A stretch of 64,000 nucleotides of DNA from Flavobacterium kayseriense (GCF_014305095.1 NZ_JACRUI010000002.1:186001-250000), one strand, 5' to 3'; counted from the first letter of the stretch, positions 38,726 to 48,323 are shown. Numbers and translations: made by a program. Notes: generated by a model not told the origin, from the sequence alone.

Positions 38726-40945
38726 ATGATCGAAATAGATTTAGAAAAAGAAAATAAAGCCATTGCTCAAGAATACAAAGAGTTGCTGCGCATTAGTTAT
38801 CAAACTTTATCCACTGAGGATAAAAAACTAATTCGCAAGGCTTTTGACGTAGCGGTAGATGCTCATAAAGAGCAACGACGAAAATCAGGTGAAGCTTACA
38901 TATTTCATCCTATTGCTGTCGCAAAAATAGTAGCGTCAGAGATTGGTCTTGGTGCCACTTCGATTGCTGCTGCCTTAATGCATGATGTTGTAGAGGACAC
39001 GGAAATTACGGTAAAGGATATCGAAAAAATGTTTAACCCAAAAGTAGCGCAACTAGTAGAGGGCCTTACTAAAATATCTTTAGTGCAAAAAGACATGAAT
39101 GTCTCCATGCAAGCAGAGAACTTTAGGAAAATGCTTTTGACACTTAATGACGACGTTCGCGTTATTTTGATCAAAATAGCTGATCGATTGCACAACATGC
39201 AAACCATGGACTCTATGGTCGATTACAAGCAAGTTAAAATCGCTTCTGAAACTTTGTATATTTACGCTCCTTTAGCACACCGCCTAGGGCTTTATAACAT
39301 CAAAACAAAACTAGAGGATTTAGGGTTAAAATATACTGAGCCTGCTGTTTATAATGATATCGTAGGCAAAATAAGAGAAACAAAAGAGCAGCAAGATGCT
39401 TATATAAAAGACATTTCTGATGTAATCAAATCGTCCTTGAATTTAGAAGGTGTCGATTACATTATGAAAGGCCGACCAAAGTCGATTTACTCTATCCGCA
39501 GAAAAATGAAAGCGCAAAATGTGAGCTTTGATGAAGTATATGACAAATTTGCTTTGCGAATCGTGTACAAATCATCTCCTCACGACGAAAAGTTTCTTGC
39601 TTGGAAAATATACTCGATTGTAACAGATCATTATAGACCCAGTCCAAGCCGATTACGCGACTGGATCTCCTCACCCAAGTCAACTGGGTATGAAGCCTTG
39701 CACATTACCGTTATGGGACCAAAAGGTCGATGGGTCGAAATACAAGTGCGTAGCGAGCGAATGGATGAAATAGCCGAGAAAGGATATGCAGCACATTACA
39801 AGTACAAAAATGGAGCTACCGAAGAAAGCGGATTAGACGTTTGGTTAAATTTACTAAAAGAGGCTCTCGAAAACTCAGAGTCTAGTGCTGTCGATTTTGT
39901 TGAAGATTTTAAAATGAATCTTTATTCAAAAGAGATTTATATTTTTACACCTAAAGGAGATATTAAATCATTACCTAAAGGAGCAACATCACTAGATTTT
40001 GCCTTTAGTATTCATTCCGAAATTGGTATAAAGACACGAGGTACCCGCGTAAACGGAAAATTAGTTCCATTAAATTATGAATTAAAAAGCGGTGATCAAG
40101 TTGAAATCATCACCTCTCCAAATCAAAAACCCACAATCAACTGGCTTGATTACGTTACCACTTCTAGAGCAAAAAATAAGATCAGAAATGTTCTTAATGA
40201 GAACACTAAGAAAATTGCCGAAGATGGAAAAGAAGTTCTAACAAGGAAATTAAAGCATCTTAAAATAACTTTAAACGAAACGGTTGTTAATGAGTTAGTG
40301 AACTTTTTTCAGCTGAAAACAAGTTTAGACCTCTTTTACAGAGTAGGTGTCGGCTCGATCGAAAACCAACAGCTTAAAGATTTTGCTGCGCAAAAAAGCA
40401 ATACTTTAATCAATTTCTTTAAAAACAAGATAAAGCGTACCGGACCAACCGCAGATGCTGACATTCACAAACAAGTACTCAGTAACAACTATGACCTATT
40501 AGTTTTTGGCAAAGACCAAGATAAATTAGATTACAAATTATCTACTTGTTGCAACCCAATACCAGGCGATCAAGTATTTGGTTTTGTAACCATAAACGAA
40601 GGCATAAAAGTGCATAAAAAAGATTGCCCGAATGCGATCTCCATGCAATCCAATTACGCGTATCGCATCATGCAAGCCAAGTGGATAGACTCCTCTCAAG
40701 AAGAATTTAAAGCGATACTTAACATTACAGGTATGGATACTTTAGGACTTACCAATGAACTGACTAAGGTAATTTCAAATAATATGAATGTGAATATTCA
40801 AAGTATTTCCTTGAATGGAGACGCAGGCCTTTTTAAAGGACAACTAACCGTTATTGTTCAAAACATAACTATTTTGAAAAAACTAATTGATAACATTAAG
40901 AAGATAGATGGTATAGATAAAGTAACTCGAGTCTATAAAAACTAG
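38726..40945 (+). CDS. Bifunctional (p)ppGpp synthetase/hydrolase, RelA/SpoT
   Basis: A 739-residue Rel-type enzyme controlling the stringent response. The order is HD hydrolase (RRKSGEAYIFHPIAVAKIVA, LMHDVVEDTEIT, intact metal ligands), synthetase (MKGRPKSIYSIRRKM, STGYEALHITVMGP, VEIQVRSERMDEIAEKG), TGS (YIFTPKGDIKSLPKGATSLDFAFSIH), a zinc-finger/helical region with STCCNPIPGDQV, and a C-terminal ACT domain (FKAILNITGMDTLGL). Since the HD residues are present it is probably both synthetase and hydrolase. It is a single gene with no close same-strand partner upstream. Confidence 0.96.
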   Translation: MIEIDLEKENKAIAQEYKELLRISYQTLSTEDKKLIRKAFDVAVDAHKEQRRKSGEAYIFHPIAVAKIVASEIGLGATSIAAALMHDVVEDTEITVKDIEKMFNPKVAQLVEGLTKISLVQKDMNVSMQAENFRKMLLTLNDDVRVILIKIADRLHNMQTMDSMVDYKQVKIASETLYIYAPLAHRLGLYNIKTKLEDLGLKYTEPAVYNDIVGKIRETKEQQDAYIKDISDVIKSSLNLEGVDYIMKGRPKSIYSIRRKMKAQNVSFDEVYDKFALRIVYKSSPHDEKFLAWKIYSIVTDHYRPSPSRLRDWISSPKSTGYEALHITVMGPKGRWVEIQVRSERMDEIAEKGYAAHYKYKNGATEESGLDVWLNLLKEALENSESSAVDFVEDFKMNLYSKEIYIFTPKGDIKSLPKGATSLDFAFSIHSEIGIKTRGTRVNGKLVPLNYELKSGDQVEIITSPNQKPTINWLDYVTTSRAKNKIRNVLNENTKKIAEDGKEVLTRKLKHLKITLNETVVNELVNFFQLKTSLDLFYRVGVGSIENQQLKDFAAQKSNTLINFFKNKIKRTGPTADADIHKQVLSNNYDLLVFGKDQDKLDYKLSTCCNPIPGDQVFGFVTINEGIKVHKKDCPNAISMQSNYAYRIMQAKWIDSSQEEFKAILNITGMDTLGLTNELTKVISNNMNVNIQSISLNGDAGLFKGQLTVIVQNITILKKLIDNIKKIDGIDKVTRVYKN

Positions 40946-41049
40946 TAAATTAGCATATAATATTCATGAAATCAATAGTTAAAAGAGTATTCTAAAATCG
41001 AAAAGTTGTTTCAAAAGTCACAAATTTATTCGCTTATCTCTGTTTTAAC

Positions 41050-41081
41050 TTGATAACTATTAAAATAAAAATTTATCTTTG
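41050..41081 (+). promoter_or_regulatory. Promoter of the Fur-like gene, almost touching the ATG
   Basis: TTG, 21 bases, TATCTTTG gives a full consensus match. The last G is only six bases before the ATG at 41088, so the transcript probably starts at or very near the start codon. Confidence 0.65.
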
Positions 41082-41087
41082 CCAGAT

Positions 41088-41591
41088 ATGACACTCATTT
41101 CCACAGATAACAACAAAAACCAAGAAATTGTAAAAAATGTTTTTACAATGTATCTTGAACAAAAAGGACACCGAAAAACTCCTGAACGTTACTCTATCCT
41201 TCAGGAAATCTACGAAAGTGAAGAACATTTTGATATCGAGAATCTTTATATCAAAATGAAAAACAAAAACTATCGCGTAAGCCGAGCTACTCTATACAAT
41301 ACAATTGAATTACTATTAGATTGTGCATTAGTTAGAAAACATCAGTTTGGTCAAAATCAAGCACATTACGAAAAGTCTTATTTTGACAAGCAACATGATC
41401 ATATCATTATGACTGACACCGGTGAGGTAATAGAATTTTGTGATCCAAGGATACAAACGATTAAAAAAACGATAGAAGAAATATTTGATATCGAAATCAC
41501 CAATCATTCCTTGTATTTATATGGTGTAAAGAAAAAGCCTAAGACTGAAACAGCGATCGAAGATAGCATTACTACAGAAGAGCAATTGTAA
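41088..41591 (+). CDS. Fur-family metalloregulator
   Basis: A 167-residue winged-helix repressor of the Fur/PerR/Zur family. The DNA-binding domain includes [31 protein letters not shown] and [21 protein letters not shown]. The dimerisation domain has [25 protein letters not shown] with the regulatory metal histidines. The CxxC that binds structural zinc in E. coli Fur (CLDCG) is MTDTG here, so that site is missing. The sensed metal is not evident. The ATG is preferred over an in-frame TTG three codons upstream because the promoter box overlaps that TTG. purA follows after 49 bases. Confidence 0.9.
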   Translation: MTLISTDNNKNQEIVKNVFTMYLEQKGHRKTPERYSILQEIYESEEHFDIENLYIKMKNKNYRVSRATLYNTIELLLDCALVRKHQFGQNQAHYEKSYFDKQHDHIIMTDTGEVIEFCDPRIQTIKKTIEEIFDIEITNHSLYLYGVKKKPKTETAIEDSITTEEQL

Positions 41592-41640
41592 CATTTAGTT
41601 ACGTATCAATAAAAAAATTAACTACAAATAATAAAATAGA

Positions 41641-42912
41641 ATGACCGTAGATTTATTACTAGGATTACAATGGGGAGATGAGGGAAAAGGAAAAATAGTT
41701 GATGTACTTACTTCAAAATACGATATTATAGCTCGTTTTCAGGGTGGACCAAATGCTGGACACACTTTAGAATTCGACGGTATAAAACATGTTCTTAGAA
41801 CGATCCCTTCTGGAATTTTTCACGGCAATAACGTAAACATCATTGGAAACGGAGTTGTTATCGACCCTGTTGTTTTTAAAAGTGAAGTTGATGGTTTAGC
41901 TAAATTTAATTTAGACTTAAAATCAAAATTGATTATTTCTAGAAAAGCGCACTTAATATTACCTACACACCGCTTGCTTGATGCAGCTTCTGAGGCTTCA
42001 AAAGGGAAAGCGAAAATTGGTTCTACTTTAAAAGGAATTGGCCCAACTTATATGGACAAAACGGGTAGAAATGGAATTCGTGTTGGAGACATTGAACTAG
42101 AAGATTTCAAAGAAAGATATAGAGCACTTGCTGACAAGCATGAAGCTATAATTGCATTTTATGATGTAAACATTCAATACAATTTAGAAGAACTAGAAAA
42201 AGAATTTTTCGAATCTATTGAAGACTTAAAAAAATTAGATTTTATCGATAGTGAAGAGTATTTACACCAAGCTCAAAAAGCAGGTAAATCAATTCTATGT
42301 GAAGGAGCACAAGGTTCATTACTAGATGTTGACTTTGGAACGTATCCATTTGTAACTTCATCAAATACTACAGCTGCTGGTGCTTGTACAGGTTTAGGAA
42401 TTGCTCCAAACAAAATCAAAGAAGTATACGGAATTTTTAAAGCTTATGTTACTAGAGTTGGTAGCGGACCATTCCCTACAGAACTTTTTGACGAAGATGG
42501 TTCAACAATGGCACGTGTAGGAAACGAATTTGGTTCTGTAACAGGTAGACAAAGACGTTGTGGATGGTTAGACTTAGTAGCACTAAAATATGCTGTACAA
42601 GTAAATGGAGTTACGCAATTAATGATGATGAAAGGTGATGTTCTTTCTGGTTTTGAAACTTTAAAGGTATGTACAGAGTACAATTACAAAGGGAAAAACA
42701 TTGCACATTTCCCGTACAACATAGAGCCAGAAAACGTTACTCCTGTTTACCAAGAATTTAAAGGTTGGAAACAAGACTTAACGGGAATGACTACTTATGA
42801 GGAGTTACCGATAGAGCTAAAAGAATACATCGAATTCATCGAAAAAGAAATTGAAGTACCAATAAAAATTGTTTCTGTAGGTCCAGATAGAAAACAAACG
42901 ATATTGAAATAA
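41641..42912 (+). CDS. purA: Adenylosuccinate synthetase
   Basis: PurA joins IMP and aspartate using GTP to form adenylosuccinate, the committed step to AMP. The 423-residue protein has the N-terminal signature GLQWGDEGKGKIVDVL and QGGPNAGHTL. It also has GIGPTYMDKTGRNGIRV, CEGAQGSLLDVDFGTYPFVTSSNTT and GSVTGRQRRCGWLDL, all typical. It lies 49 bases after the Fur-like gene, a common flavobacterial arrangement, and ends at a strong terminator. Confidence 0.97.
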   Translation: MTVDLLLGLQWGDEGKGKIVDVLTSKYDIIARFQGGPNAGHTLEFDGIKHVLRTIPSGIFHGNNVNIIGNGVVIDPVVFKSEVDGLAKFNLDLKSKLIISRKAHLILPTHRLLDAASEASKGKAKIGSTLKGIGPTYMDKTGRNGIRVGDIELEDFKERYRALADKHEAIIAFYDVNIQYNLEELEKEFFESIEDLKKLDFIDSEEYLHQAQKAGKSILCEGAQGSLLDVDFGTYPFVTSSNTTAAGACTGLGIAPNKIKEVYGIFKAYVTRVGSGPFPTELFDEDGSTMARVGNEFGSVTGRQRRCGWLDLVALKYAVQVNGVTQLMMMKGDVLSGFETLKVCTEYNYKGKNIAHFPYNIEPENVTPVYQEFKGWKQDLTGMTTYEELPIELKEYIEFIEKEIEVPIKIVSVGPDRKQTILK

Positions 42913-42919
42913 CATAAAC

Positions 42920-42955
42920 TAACGCTCTGAAATTTCAGAGCGTTTTTTATTTTTA
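42920..42955 (+). terminator. Terminator after purA
   Basis: The perfect palindrome AACGCTCTGAAATTTCAGAGCGTT is followed by T6. Its core CTCTGAAATTTCAGAG recurs at 52743-52758 in another terminator. Confidence 0.88.
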
Positions 42956-42968
42956 AGAAAAACAATTT

Positions 42969-43550
42969 ATGTACAATCCCGAAATAAAAATTCAGAAAAC
43001 AGAACTACTTTCAAACAATAAGTACCTACTTAACAAAGTAACTTTTGATTATAAAAAAAATGACAATTCTTGGATTACTCAAAAAAGAGAGGTCTATGAT
43101 AGAGGCAATGGTGCAGCTATTTTGTTGTACAATTCTGAAAACAAAAATATTATTTTGACTCGACAATTTAGACTACCTACTTACTTAAATGGTAATAAAA
43201 ACGGAATGCTAATAGAAGCTTGTGCAGGACTATTGGACTTAGACGAGCCTGAGCAATGTATCATTAGAGAAACGGAGGAAGAGACAGGTTATCGCATAAC
43301 AAAGGTTCAAAAAGTGATGGAAGCCTATATGTCACCGGGAGTTTTAACCGAAATCTTATATCTATTTGTTGGTGAGTACAATGAATCGATGAAAGTAAAT
43401 GACGGTGGAGGATTAGAGGAAGAGCAAGAAAACATAGAAGTACTAGAGATGAAATACGAGCAAGCTTATGCAATGATTGCAACTGGAGAAATAACAGATG
43501 CAAAAACAATTCTGCTTTTACAATATGCAAAAATCAATTTAGGTTTGTGA
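42969..43550 (+). CDS. NUDIX hydrolase, GDP-mannose pyrophosphatase (NudK)-like
   Basis: A 193-residue NUDIX enzyme. The NUDIX box reads GLLDLDEPEQCIIRETEEETGY. The surrounding sequence (KREVYDRGNGAAILLYN, LTRQFRLPTYLNGN, EAYMSPGVLTEILYLFVGEY, GGGLEEEQENIEVLEM) follows E. coli NudK nearly block by block. NudK cleaves GDP-mannose to GMP and mannose 1-phosphate, so it could influence nucleotide-sugar pools. It has its own small unit between the purA terminator and a bidirectional terminator. Confidence 0.87.
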   Translation: MYNPEIKIQKTELLSNNKYLLNKVTFDYKKNDNSWITQKREVYDRGNGAAILLYNSENKNIILTRQFRLPTYLNGNKNGMLIEACAGLLDLDEPEQCIIRETEEETGYRITKVQKVMEAYMSPGVLTEILYLFVGEYNESMKVNDGGGLEEEQENIEVLEMKYEQAYAMIATGEITDAKTILLLQYAKINLGL

Positions 43551-43579
43551 AAACTATCAAAGTGTTAGATTCTAAGAAT

Positions 43580-43619
43580 AAAAAGTGCCACGAAAATGAT
43601 TTTCGTGGCACTTCTTTTT
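43580..43619. terminator. Bidirectional terminator between nudK-like and peroxiredoxin genes
   Basis: The perfect stem AAGTGCCACGAAAA / TTTTCGTGGCACTT is flanked by A and T runs and separates convergent genes. Confidence 0.9.
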
Positions 43620-43633
43620 GAGAAACAAAGCAA

Positions 43634-44272
43634 CTACTTATTAGGTTGCGGAGTCATTCTTAAATAATATTTAATGCGGTTAAAACCCTTCGGGAATTTT
43701 GCTGGTATATCTTCATCTTTAATAGAAGGAGAAATAACAACATCATCACCATCTTTCCAATTTGCAGGTGTAGCAACACTGTAATTTGCTGTTAGTTGCA
43801 AACTATCAATTACGCGAAGTAATTCATCAAAGTTCCTTCCTGTAGAAGCAGGATAGGTCAAAATTAATTTTACCTTTTTATCAGCGCCTATAATAAATAC
43901 AGAGCGCACTGTAAAAGTATCATCTGCATTGGGATGGATCATATCATATAATGACGCAACGGTTTTACTCTCATCCGCAATAATGGGATATTGTACAGTT
44001 ACATTTTGAGTTTCCTCAATATCTTTTATCCATTTTAAATGAGATTCTACTCCATCAACACTTAAGGCAATAACTTTTGTATTTCTTTTTACAAATTCAG
44101 GGTAATAATTAGCGACTGTTCCTAATTCAGTAGTACAAACCGGTGTGAAATCAGAGGGATGAGAAAAAAGTACTCCCCATGAATCACCTAGCCAATCATG
44201 AAATTGAATTGTGCCTTGTGTAGTTTCTGTTGTAAAATCTGGAGCAATATCTCCTAATCGTATCGTTGCCAT
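43634..44272 (-). CDS. Peroxiredoxin, Prx6/1-Cys type
   Basis: A 212-residue thiol peroxidase that reduces H2O2 and organic peroxides. The active-site block HPSDFTPVCTTELG places the peroxidatic cysteine at residue 46. The long C-terminal part (GRNFDELLRVIDSLQLTANYSVATPANW, then PKGFNRIKYYLRMTPQP) is characteristic of the Prx6 group. No second conserved cysteine of AhpC type is visible, supporting a 1-Cys mechanism. It is a single-gene unit. Confidence 0.93.
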   Translation of the reverse strand: MATIRLGDIAPDFTTETTQGTIQFHDWLGDSWGVLFSHPSDFTPVCTTELGTVANYYPEFVKRNTKVIALSVDGVESHLKWIKDIEETQNVTVQYPIIADESKTVASLYDMIHPNADDTFTVRSVFIIGADKKVKLILTYPASTGRNFDELLRVIDSLQLTANYSVATPANWKDGDDVVISPSIKDEDIPAKFPKGFNRIKYYLRMTPQPNK

Positions 44273-44355
44273 TTTTGTTTTGTTTTTTAGTTACTTAAAA
44301 TTACTAAAAATAAACACGACTAAAGCCAAACATAACATAAAATAAAGCTAAATAA

Positions 44356-45270
44356 CTAGTGTGAAATTTGAAGTAGCAAATACCAACAGGCTAATGTGAG
44401 GAAGGATAACGGAATTCCAAATCCAATCATCATACTACTTAACTTGGGTTTCAAGCCATAAGTCGAAGCTAGAATACAACCTGTAATCATAGGCGCCATA
44501 GCCGTTTCCATTATAACGACATCTATCATCATCGATTGTTGACCTAAGATCAGAATATAACCAACATAAAATATAGCGGGCATTAGTATTAGTTTAAAGA
44601 ATAAACCCAAACCAAGAAAACGCCAATGTGCACTCCTACTATCAAAACTTAGCTGCAATCCTACTGATATTAAAGCTAGTGGTGTGATCAAGCTTCCTAC
44701 GCTGTGCATTCCTTCTTGTACAATTGCGATAAAATCAAAATTTAATACATTCATTACACAAGCCAAAACAAAAGTCAAAAAAGGAGGAAAGAACAAAACT
44801 TTCTTCAAAATTAATCCTGCATTTGTTTCTCCCTTAGAATACATTGCAGCTACAAGAACTCCAAGGGTAGATAGCACGACGAAACTTCCAGGCTGATCAA
44901 TCATTATAGCCGTTTTCATTCCTTCAGGACCATAGATAGCACTAATAATAGGAAAACCCAAGAAAGAAGTATTGGATAAACCTGCTGTCAAAATCAAGCA
45001 TCCCGTTAGTTTTTTAGACCATCCTAACTGTTTTCCTAAGAAGTAAAAAAATAAAAAGGAAGCTCCAAAACCAATCCAAGCAGCACCAATAGGATACAAC
45101 AACTCATTGCTCCAATGAATTTTGGGTATATAAAACAAAGCCAAGGCTGGAAGGCAAAAGTTAACAGCAATTTTATTTAGAACTTTGTAGGTAGTAGTGG
45201 GTATCCATTTTACTCTTTGTAAAGCCAATCCCAAAAGTAAATAAACGAAAATTAAGATAAAATTACTCAT
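44356..45270 (-). CDS. AEC family (auxin efflux carrier-like) transporter
   Basis: A 304-residue inner-membrane protein with about ten hydrophobic helices and a two-half organisation. Marks include VNFCLPALALFYIPKI in the first half, GLSNTSFLGFPIISAIYGPEG, and METAMAPMITGCILASTYGLKP in the second half. Bacterial members export or import organic acids such as malate or malonate, and the substrate here is unknown. An in-frame start 29 codons upstream exists, but MSNFILIFVYLLLGL is the natural family start. Confidence 0.9.
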   Translation of the reverse strand: MSNFILIFVYLLLGLALQRVKWIPTTTYKVLNKIAVNFCLPALALFYIPKIHWSNELLYPIGAAWIGFGASFLFFYFLGKQLGWSKKLTGCLILTAGLSNTSFLGFPIISAIYGPEGMKTAIMIDQPGSFVVLSTLGVLVAAMYSKGETNAGLILKKVLFFPPFLTFVLACVMNVLNFDFIAIVQEGMHSVGSLITPLALISVGLQLSFDSRSAHWRFLGLGLFFKLILMPAIFYVGYILILGQQSMMIDVVIMETAMAPMITGCILASTYGLKPKLSSMMIGFGIPLSFLTLACWYLLLQISH

Positions 45271-45449
45271 AGTAGTCAAGCGACTATGTCCTATTCGTGG
45301 ACAGCCTAAAAACAAAAATACTATTAATAAACGAATCTTAACCTCTAGCATCTTCAAATTGATGAATACTTAAAAAAAGGGTGCTTAAAACTAAATTAAT
45401 ACTTTTATTTCCCTTTAGAAGTATTATTTTTACTAAAATCATTTACGCT

Positions 45450-46538
45450 TTGGAAAACAATACAAATAAACCGTCGGCATTAAACGAGAAATCAGGAATC
45501 AAAGCTCCAGAGAGCGTCAGTTCTACCGTAGTAAAAAATATTAGACAGCGGAGAGCCGTACAACCCTCTGCAGATGATTTGATAAAAGGGATTTTAAATT
45601 CAAACATAACATCCTTAAGTCGAGCTATTACCCTAGTTGAAAGTACAAATAATGAGCATTTGGCCAAAGCAAATAGTATCATTACTGCATGCCTTCCTCA
45701 CGCTAATAAATCGATTCGCATTGGAATCACTGGCGTTCCAGGGGTAGGAAAAAGTACTTTTATCGAAGCTTTTGGTAAACACCTTACATCATTAGGTAAA
45801 AAAGTAGCAGTCCTTGCCGTAGACCCTAGCAGCACTATTTCGCACGGTAGTATATTAGGGGATAAAACGCGCATGGAAGAACTTGTAAAAGACTCCAGTG
45901 CCTTCATACGACCATCAGCCTCAGGAGACACTCTGGGAGGCGTGGCTCGCAAAACAAGAGAAACAATAACATTGTGCGAAGCAGCAGGTTTTGACACCAT
46001 CATTATTGAAACGGTTGGTGTAGGTCAAAGTGAAACTGCCGTACACAGCATGGTCGACTTTTTCCTGCTTCTTAAAATTGCTGGTGCAGGTGATGAATTA
46101 CAAGGAATAAAACGTGGTATTATGGAAATGGCAGACGCGATAGTGATTAACAAAGCGGATGGCGACAATATTAAAAAAGCAAAACTTGCAAAAACAGAAT
46201 TTAACAGAGCGTTGCATTTGTTTCCAGCTAAAAAATCAGGATGGATACCTACGACCTCAACTTGTAGCGCTATTACTCAAGAGGGCATTCCCGAAGTATG
46301 GGATACTATAAATGAGTTTCTAGAATTGACAACTACAAATAACTATTTTAATGTAAAAAGAACACAGCAGAACGAATACTGGATGCTTGAAACTATAAAT
46401 GCTGCTCTAAAATTGCATTTTTATGGTAATCCTGAAGTAGAAAGTTTGCTTACGGAAACTAAAAAAGCGGTGCAAGAAGATACCTTATCTCCATTTGCAG
46501 CCGCTCAAATTGTATTAGAAAAATATTTTAAAAAGTAA
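45450..46538 (+). CDS. meaB: Methylmalonyl-CoA mutase-associated GTPase MeaB
   Basis: MeaB is a G3E-type P-loop GTPase that protects and reloads methylmalonyl-CoA mutase with adenosylcobalamin. The sequence has GITGVPGVGKSTFIEAFG (Walker A), VLAVDPSSTISHGSILGDKTRM, RPSASGDTLGGVARKT, IIETVGVGQSE and VINKADGDN (base recognition). The start is uncertain: the frame opens at a GTG at 45381, but the residues between are hydrophobic and unlike the family. I therefore prefer the TTG at 45450 (MENNTNKPSALNEK), giving 362 residues. No mutase subunit lies in the window. It converges on the small acidic protein gene with two bases between stops. Confidence 0.92.
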   Translation: MENNTNKPSALNEKSGIKAPESVSSTVVKNIRQRRAVQPSADDLIKGILNSNITSLSRAITLVESTNNEHLAKANSIITACLPHANKSIRIGITGVPGVGKSTFIEAFGKHLTSLGKKVAVLAVDPSSTISHGSILGDKTRMEELVKDSSAFIRPSASGDTLGGVARKTRETITLCEAAGFDTIIIETVGVGQSETAVHSMVDFFLLLKIAGAGDELQGIKRGIMEMADAIVINKADGDNIKKAKLAKTEFNRALHLFPAKKSGWIPTTSTCSAITQEGIPEVWDTINEFLELTTTNNYFNVKRTQQNEYWMLETINAALKLHFYGNPEVESLLTETKKAVQEDTLSPFAAAQIVLEKYFKK

Positions 46539-46540
46539 TA

Positions 46541-46771
46541 TTACTCTTTCTCATATAATTCCATTTCTCTATCGTAAAAAGCATTTGCTTGCTCAATCAA
46601 ACCTTCCATCTCTGAGTTAAGTTCTGCCTCATCAAGATCTTCTGCCTCTTCCATAAATTCTACTTCATCGTCCTTTAAGTTTATGATAAACCTAGGATAA
46701 TCTAAGTGAATGATAAAAATATCATCTGGAAAATCAGTATTGTCGCCAAGTAAAAATTTAGGTAATTCCAT
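46541..46771 (-). CDS. Small acidic conserved hypothetical protein
   Basis: A 76-residue, strongly acidic protein (MELPKFLLGDNTDFPDDIF at the start, then EFMEEAEDLDEAELNSEME). The pattern of short beta-strand segments followed by an acidic helix resembles small proteins I recall from other Flavobacterium genomes, which supports it being real. There is no signal peptide or membrane segment. It begins well upstream of a non-coding gap (46772-46946) and ends two bases from the meaB stop. The function is unknown. Confidence 0.7.
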   Translation of the reverse strand: MELPKFLLGDNTDFPDDIFIIHLDYPRFIINLKDDEVEFMEEAEDLDEAELNSEMEGLIEQANAFYDREMELYEKE

Positions 46772-46946
46772 TTATTAATTTGTATTTGATGCTGTTTTAA
46801 AATTTGTGTTTTTCACTTCAAAAGCAAAAAACAAAGAACCGAATAAACTTTTAAAAAATCTATCTGTCTGCTAAAATATTTATAATCTTTCCCATCAGAA
46901 CTGTAATTAAAGAAAGCGCCGTAAAACAATCCCAATTTGATTCTAA

Positions 46947-48323
46947 TTACTTACTATCGAGAATTAATTTCTTTGTTAGACTATTAAAGCGAATGTATAA
47001 AAAAACGGCAGCGGTCGATAACCCTGCCAAGAGACCAATCCATATTCCCGCTGCTTTCAAGTCCGTATACATTCCTAAATAAATTGATACTGGAAAACCA
47101 ACCACCCAGTAGGCAACAAATGTGATATACATAGGTATTTTTACATCTTGAAGTCCACGAAGTGCGCCTAAAACCACCACTTGAATTCCATCTGAGATTT
47201 GAAAAATAGCCGCTACCAATAACAATTGTGCTGCTATAGTCACCACTTCAGTATTTACTGCTAGATCTGTCACATTATGCATATCTACAAACAAAGCCGG
47301 TAAATATTGGTGAAAAACGATGAAAATTAATGCAAAAACAGATTCAAGTAAAATTGCTAATAAGAAAATCGAAAAAGCTACAATGCGCAGTTGTTTGTAA
47401 TCTCCTAGACCTTTTTGATTCCCTACTCTAATGGTTGCTGCAACGCTTAAACCCATGGCAAACATAAAAGTGAATGAAGCCAAACTCAATGCTATTTGAT
47501 TAGCTGCTTGATTTGTAATTCCCAATCGACCTGAAAGCCAAATAGCTCCTGTAAATAAAGCGACTTCAAAAAACATTTGCATTGCTGATGGTGCACCAAG
47601 TTTAATAATTTGAATATTAACGGCCTTCTGAATTTTATTTAGGGAAAAACCTTCGAAAAAAGGCTGAAACTTTTCTTTTCGCTTCATGCGGTAGTGCATG
47701 TACCCAACCATGACAAAACGAGAAACAATAGTTCCGATCGCAGCACCTACAATACCTAGCTCTGGAAAAATCCAGATCCCGTATATAAATAAGTAATTCA
47801 GTATTACATTCACTACATTTCCTAAAATTGTAGCCCACATCGAATATTTTGTTTCGCTCATTCCGTCAGCAAATTGTTTGTAGCCTTGAAAAACAATTAG
47901 CGGAATTAATGAAAAAGCAACAATATCAAGATAAGGCTTCGCTAGTTCTACTACGTTTTCTGGTTGCCCCATCAAAGTGATCAATGGTTTTGAAAAGAAA
48001 ATCAATGTAAAAAGGATCACACCAAGAATTGTGCATAAATACAGACCATGATGAAAGGTACTGCGACCTTCTTCGATATTTTTTTTCCCATCTGCTTGAG
48101 CTGCCATTGGCGTAATAGCGGTAGAGAACCCGATTCCTAAGGACATCGCTATAAAAATAAAACTATTTCCTAAGGATACCGCTGCTAGCTCTGTTGGGCC
48201 TAATTTCCCTACCATTATATTGTCTACAATTCCCACTACTGTATGCCCTAACATTCCTAGAATAATAGGATAGGCTAATCGTAAATTATAGGAGAATTCC
48301 TTGGTATAAGTTGCTAAAGTCAC
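46947..48323 (-). CDS. MATE family multidrug efflux transporter (NorM-like)
   Basis: A 458-residue inner-membrane protein with about 12 helices in two halves. Typical marks are LAYPIILGMLGHTVVGIVDNIMVG near the start, PTELAAVSLGNSFIFIAMS, GIGFSTAITPMAAQADGKK and AANQIALSLASFTFMFAMGLSVAATIRVGNQKG in the second half. MATE proteins export cationic drugs or metabolites using Na+ or H+. It is transcribed alone, and the substrate is unknown. Confidence 0.93.
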   Translation of the reverse strand: MTLATYTKEFSYNLRLAYPIILGMLGHTVVGIVDNIMVGKLGPTELAAVSLGNSFIFIAMSLGIGFSTAITPMAAQADGKKNIEEGRSTFHHGLYLCTILGVILFTLIFFSKPLITLMGQPENVVELAKPYLDIVAFSLIPLIVFQGYKQFADGMSETKYSMWATILGNVVNVILNYLFIYGIWIFPELGIVGAAIGTIVSRFVMVGYMHYRMKRKEKFQPFFEGFSLNKIQKAVNIQIIKLGAPSAMQMFFEVALFTGAIWLSGRLGITNQAANQIALSLASFTFMFAMGLSVAATIRVGNQKGLGDYKQLRIVAFSIFLLAILLESVFALIFIVFHQYLPALFVDMHNVTDLAVNTEVVTIAAQLLLVAAIFQISDGIQVVVLGALRGLQDVKIPMYITFVAYWVVGFPVSIYLGMYTDLKAAGIWIGLLAGLSTAAVFLYIRFNSLTKKLILDSK

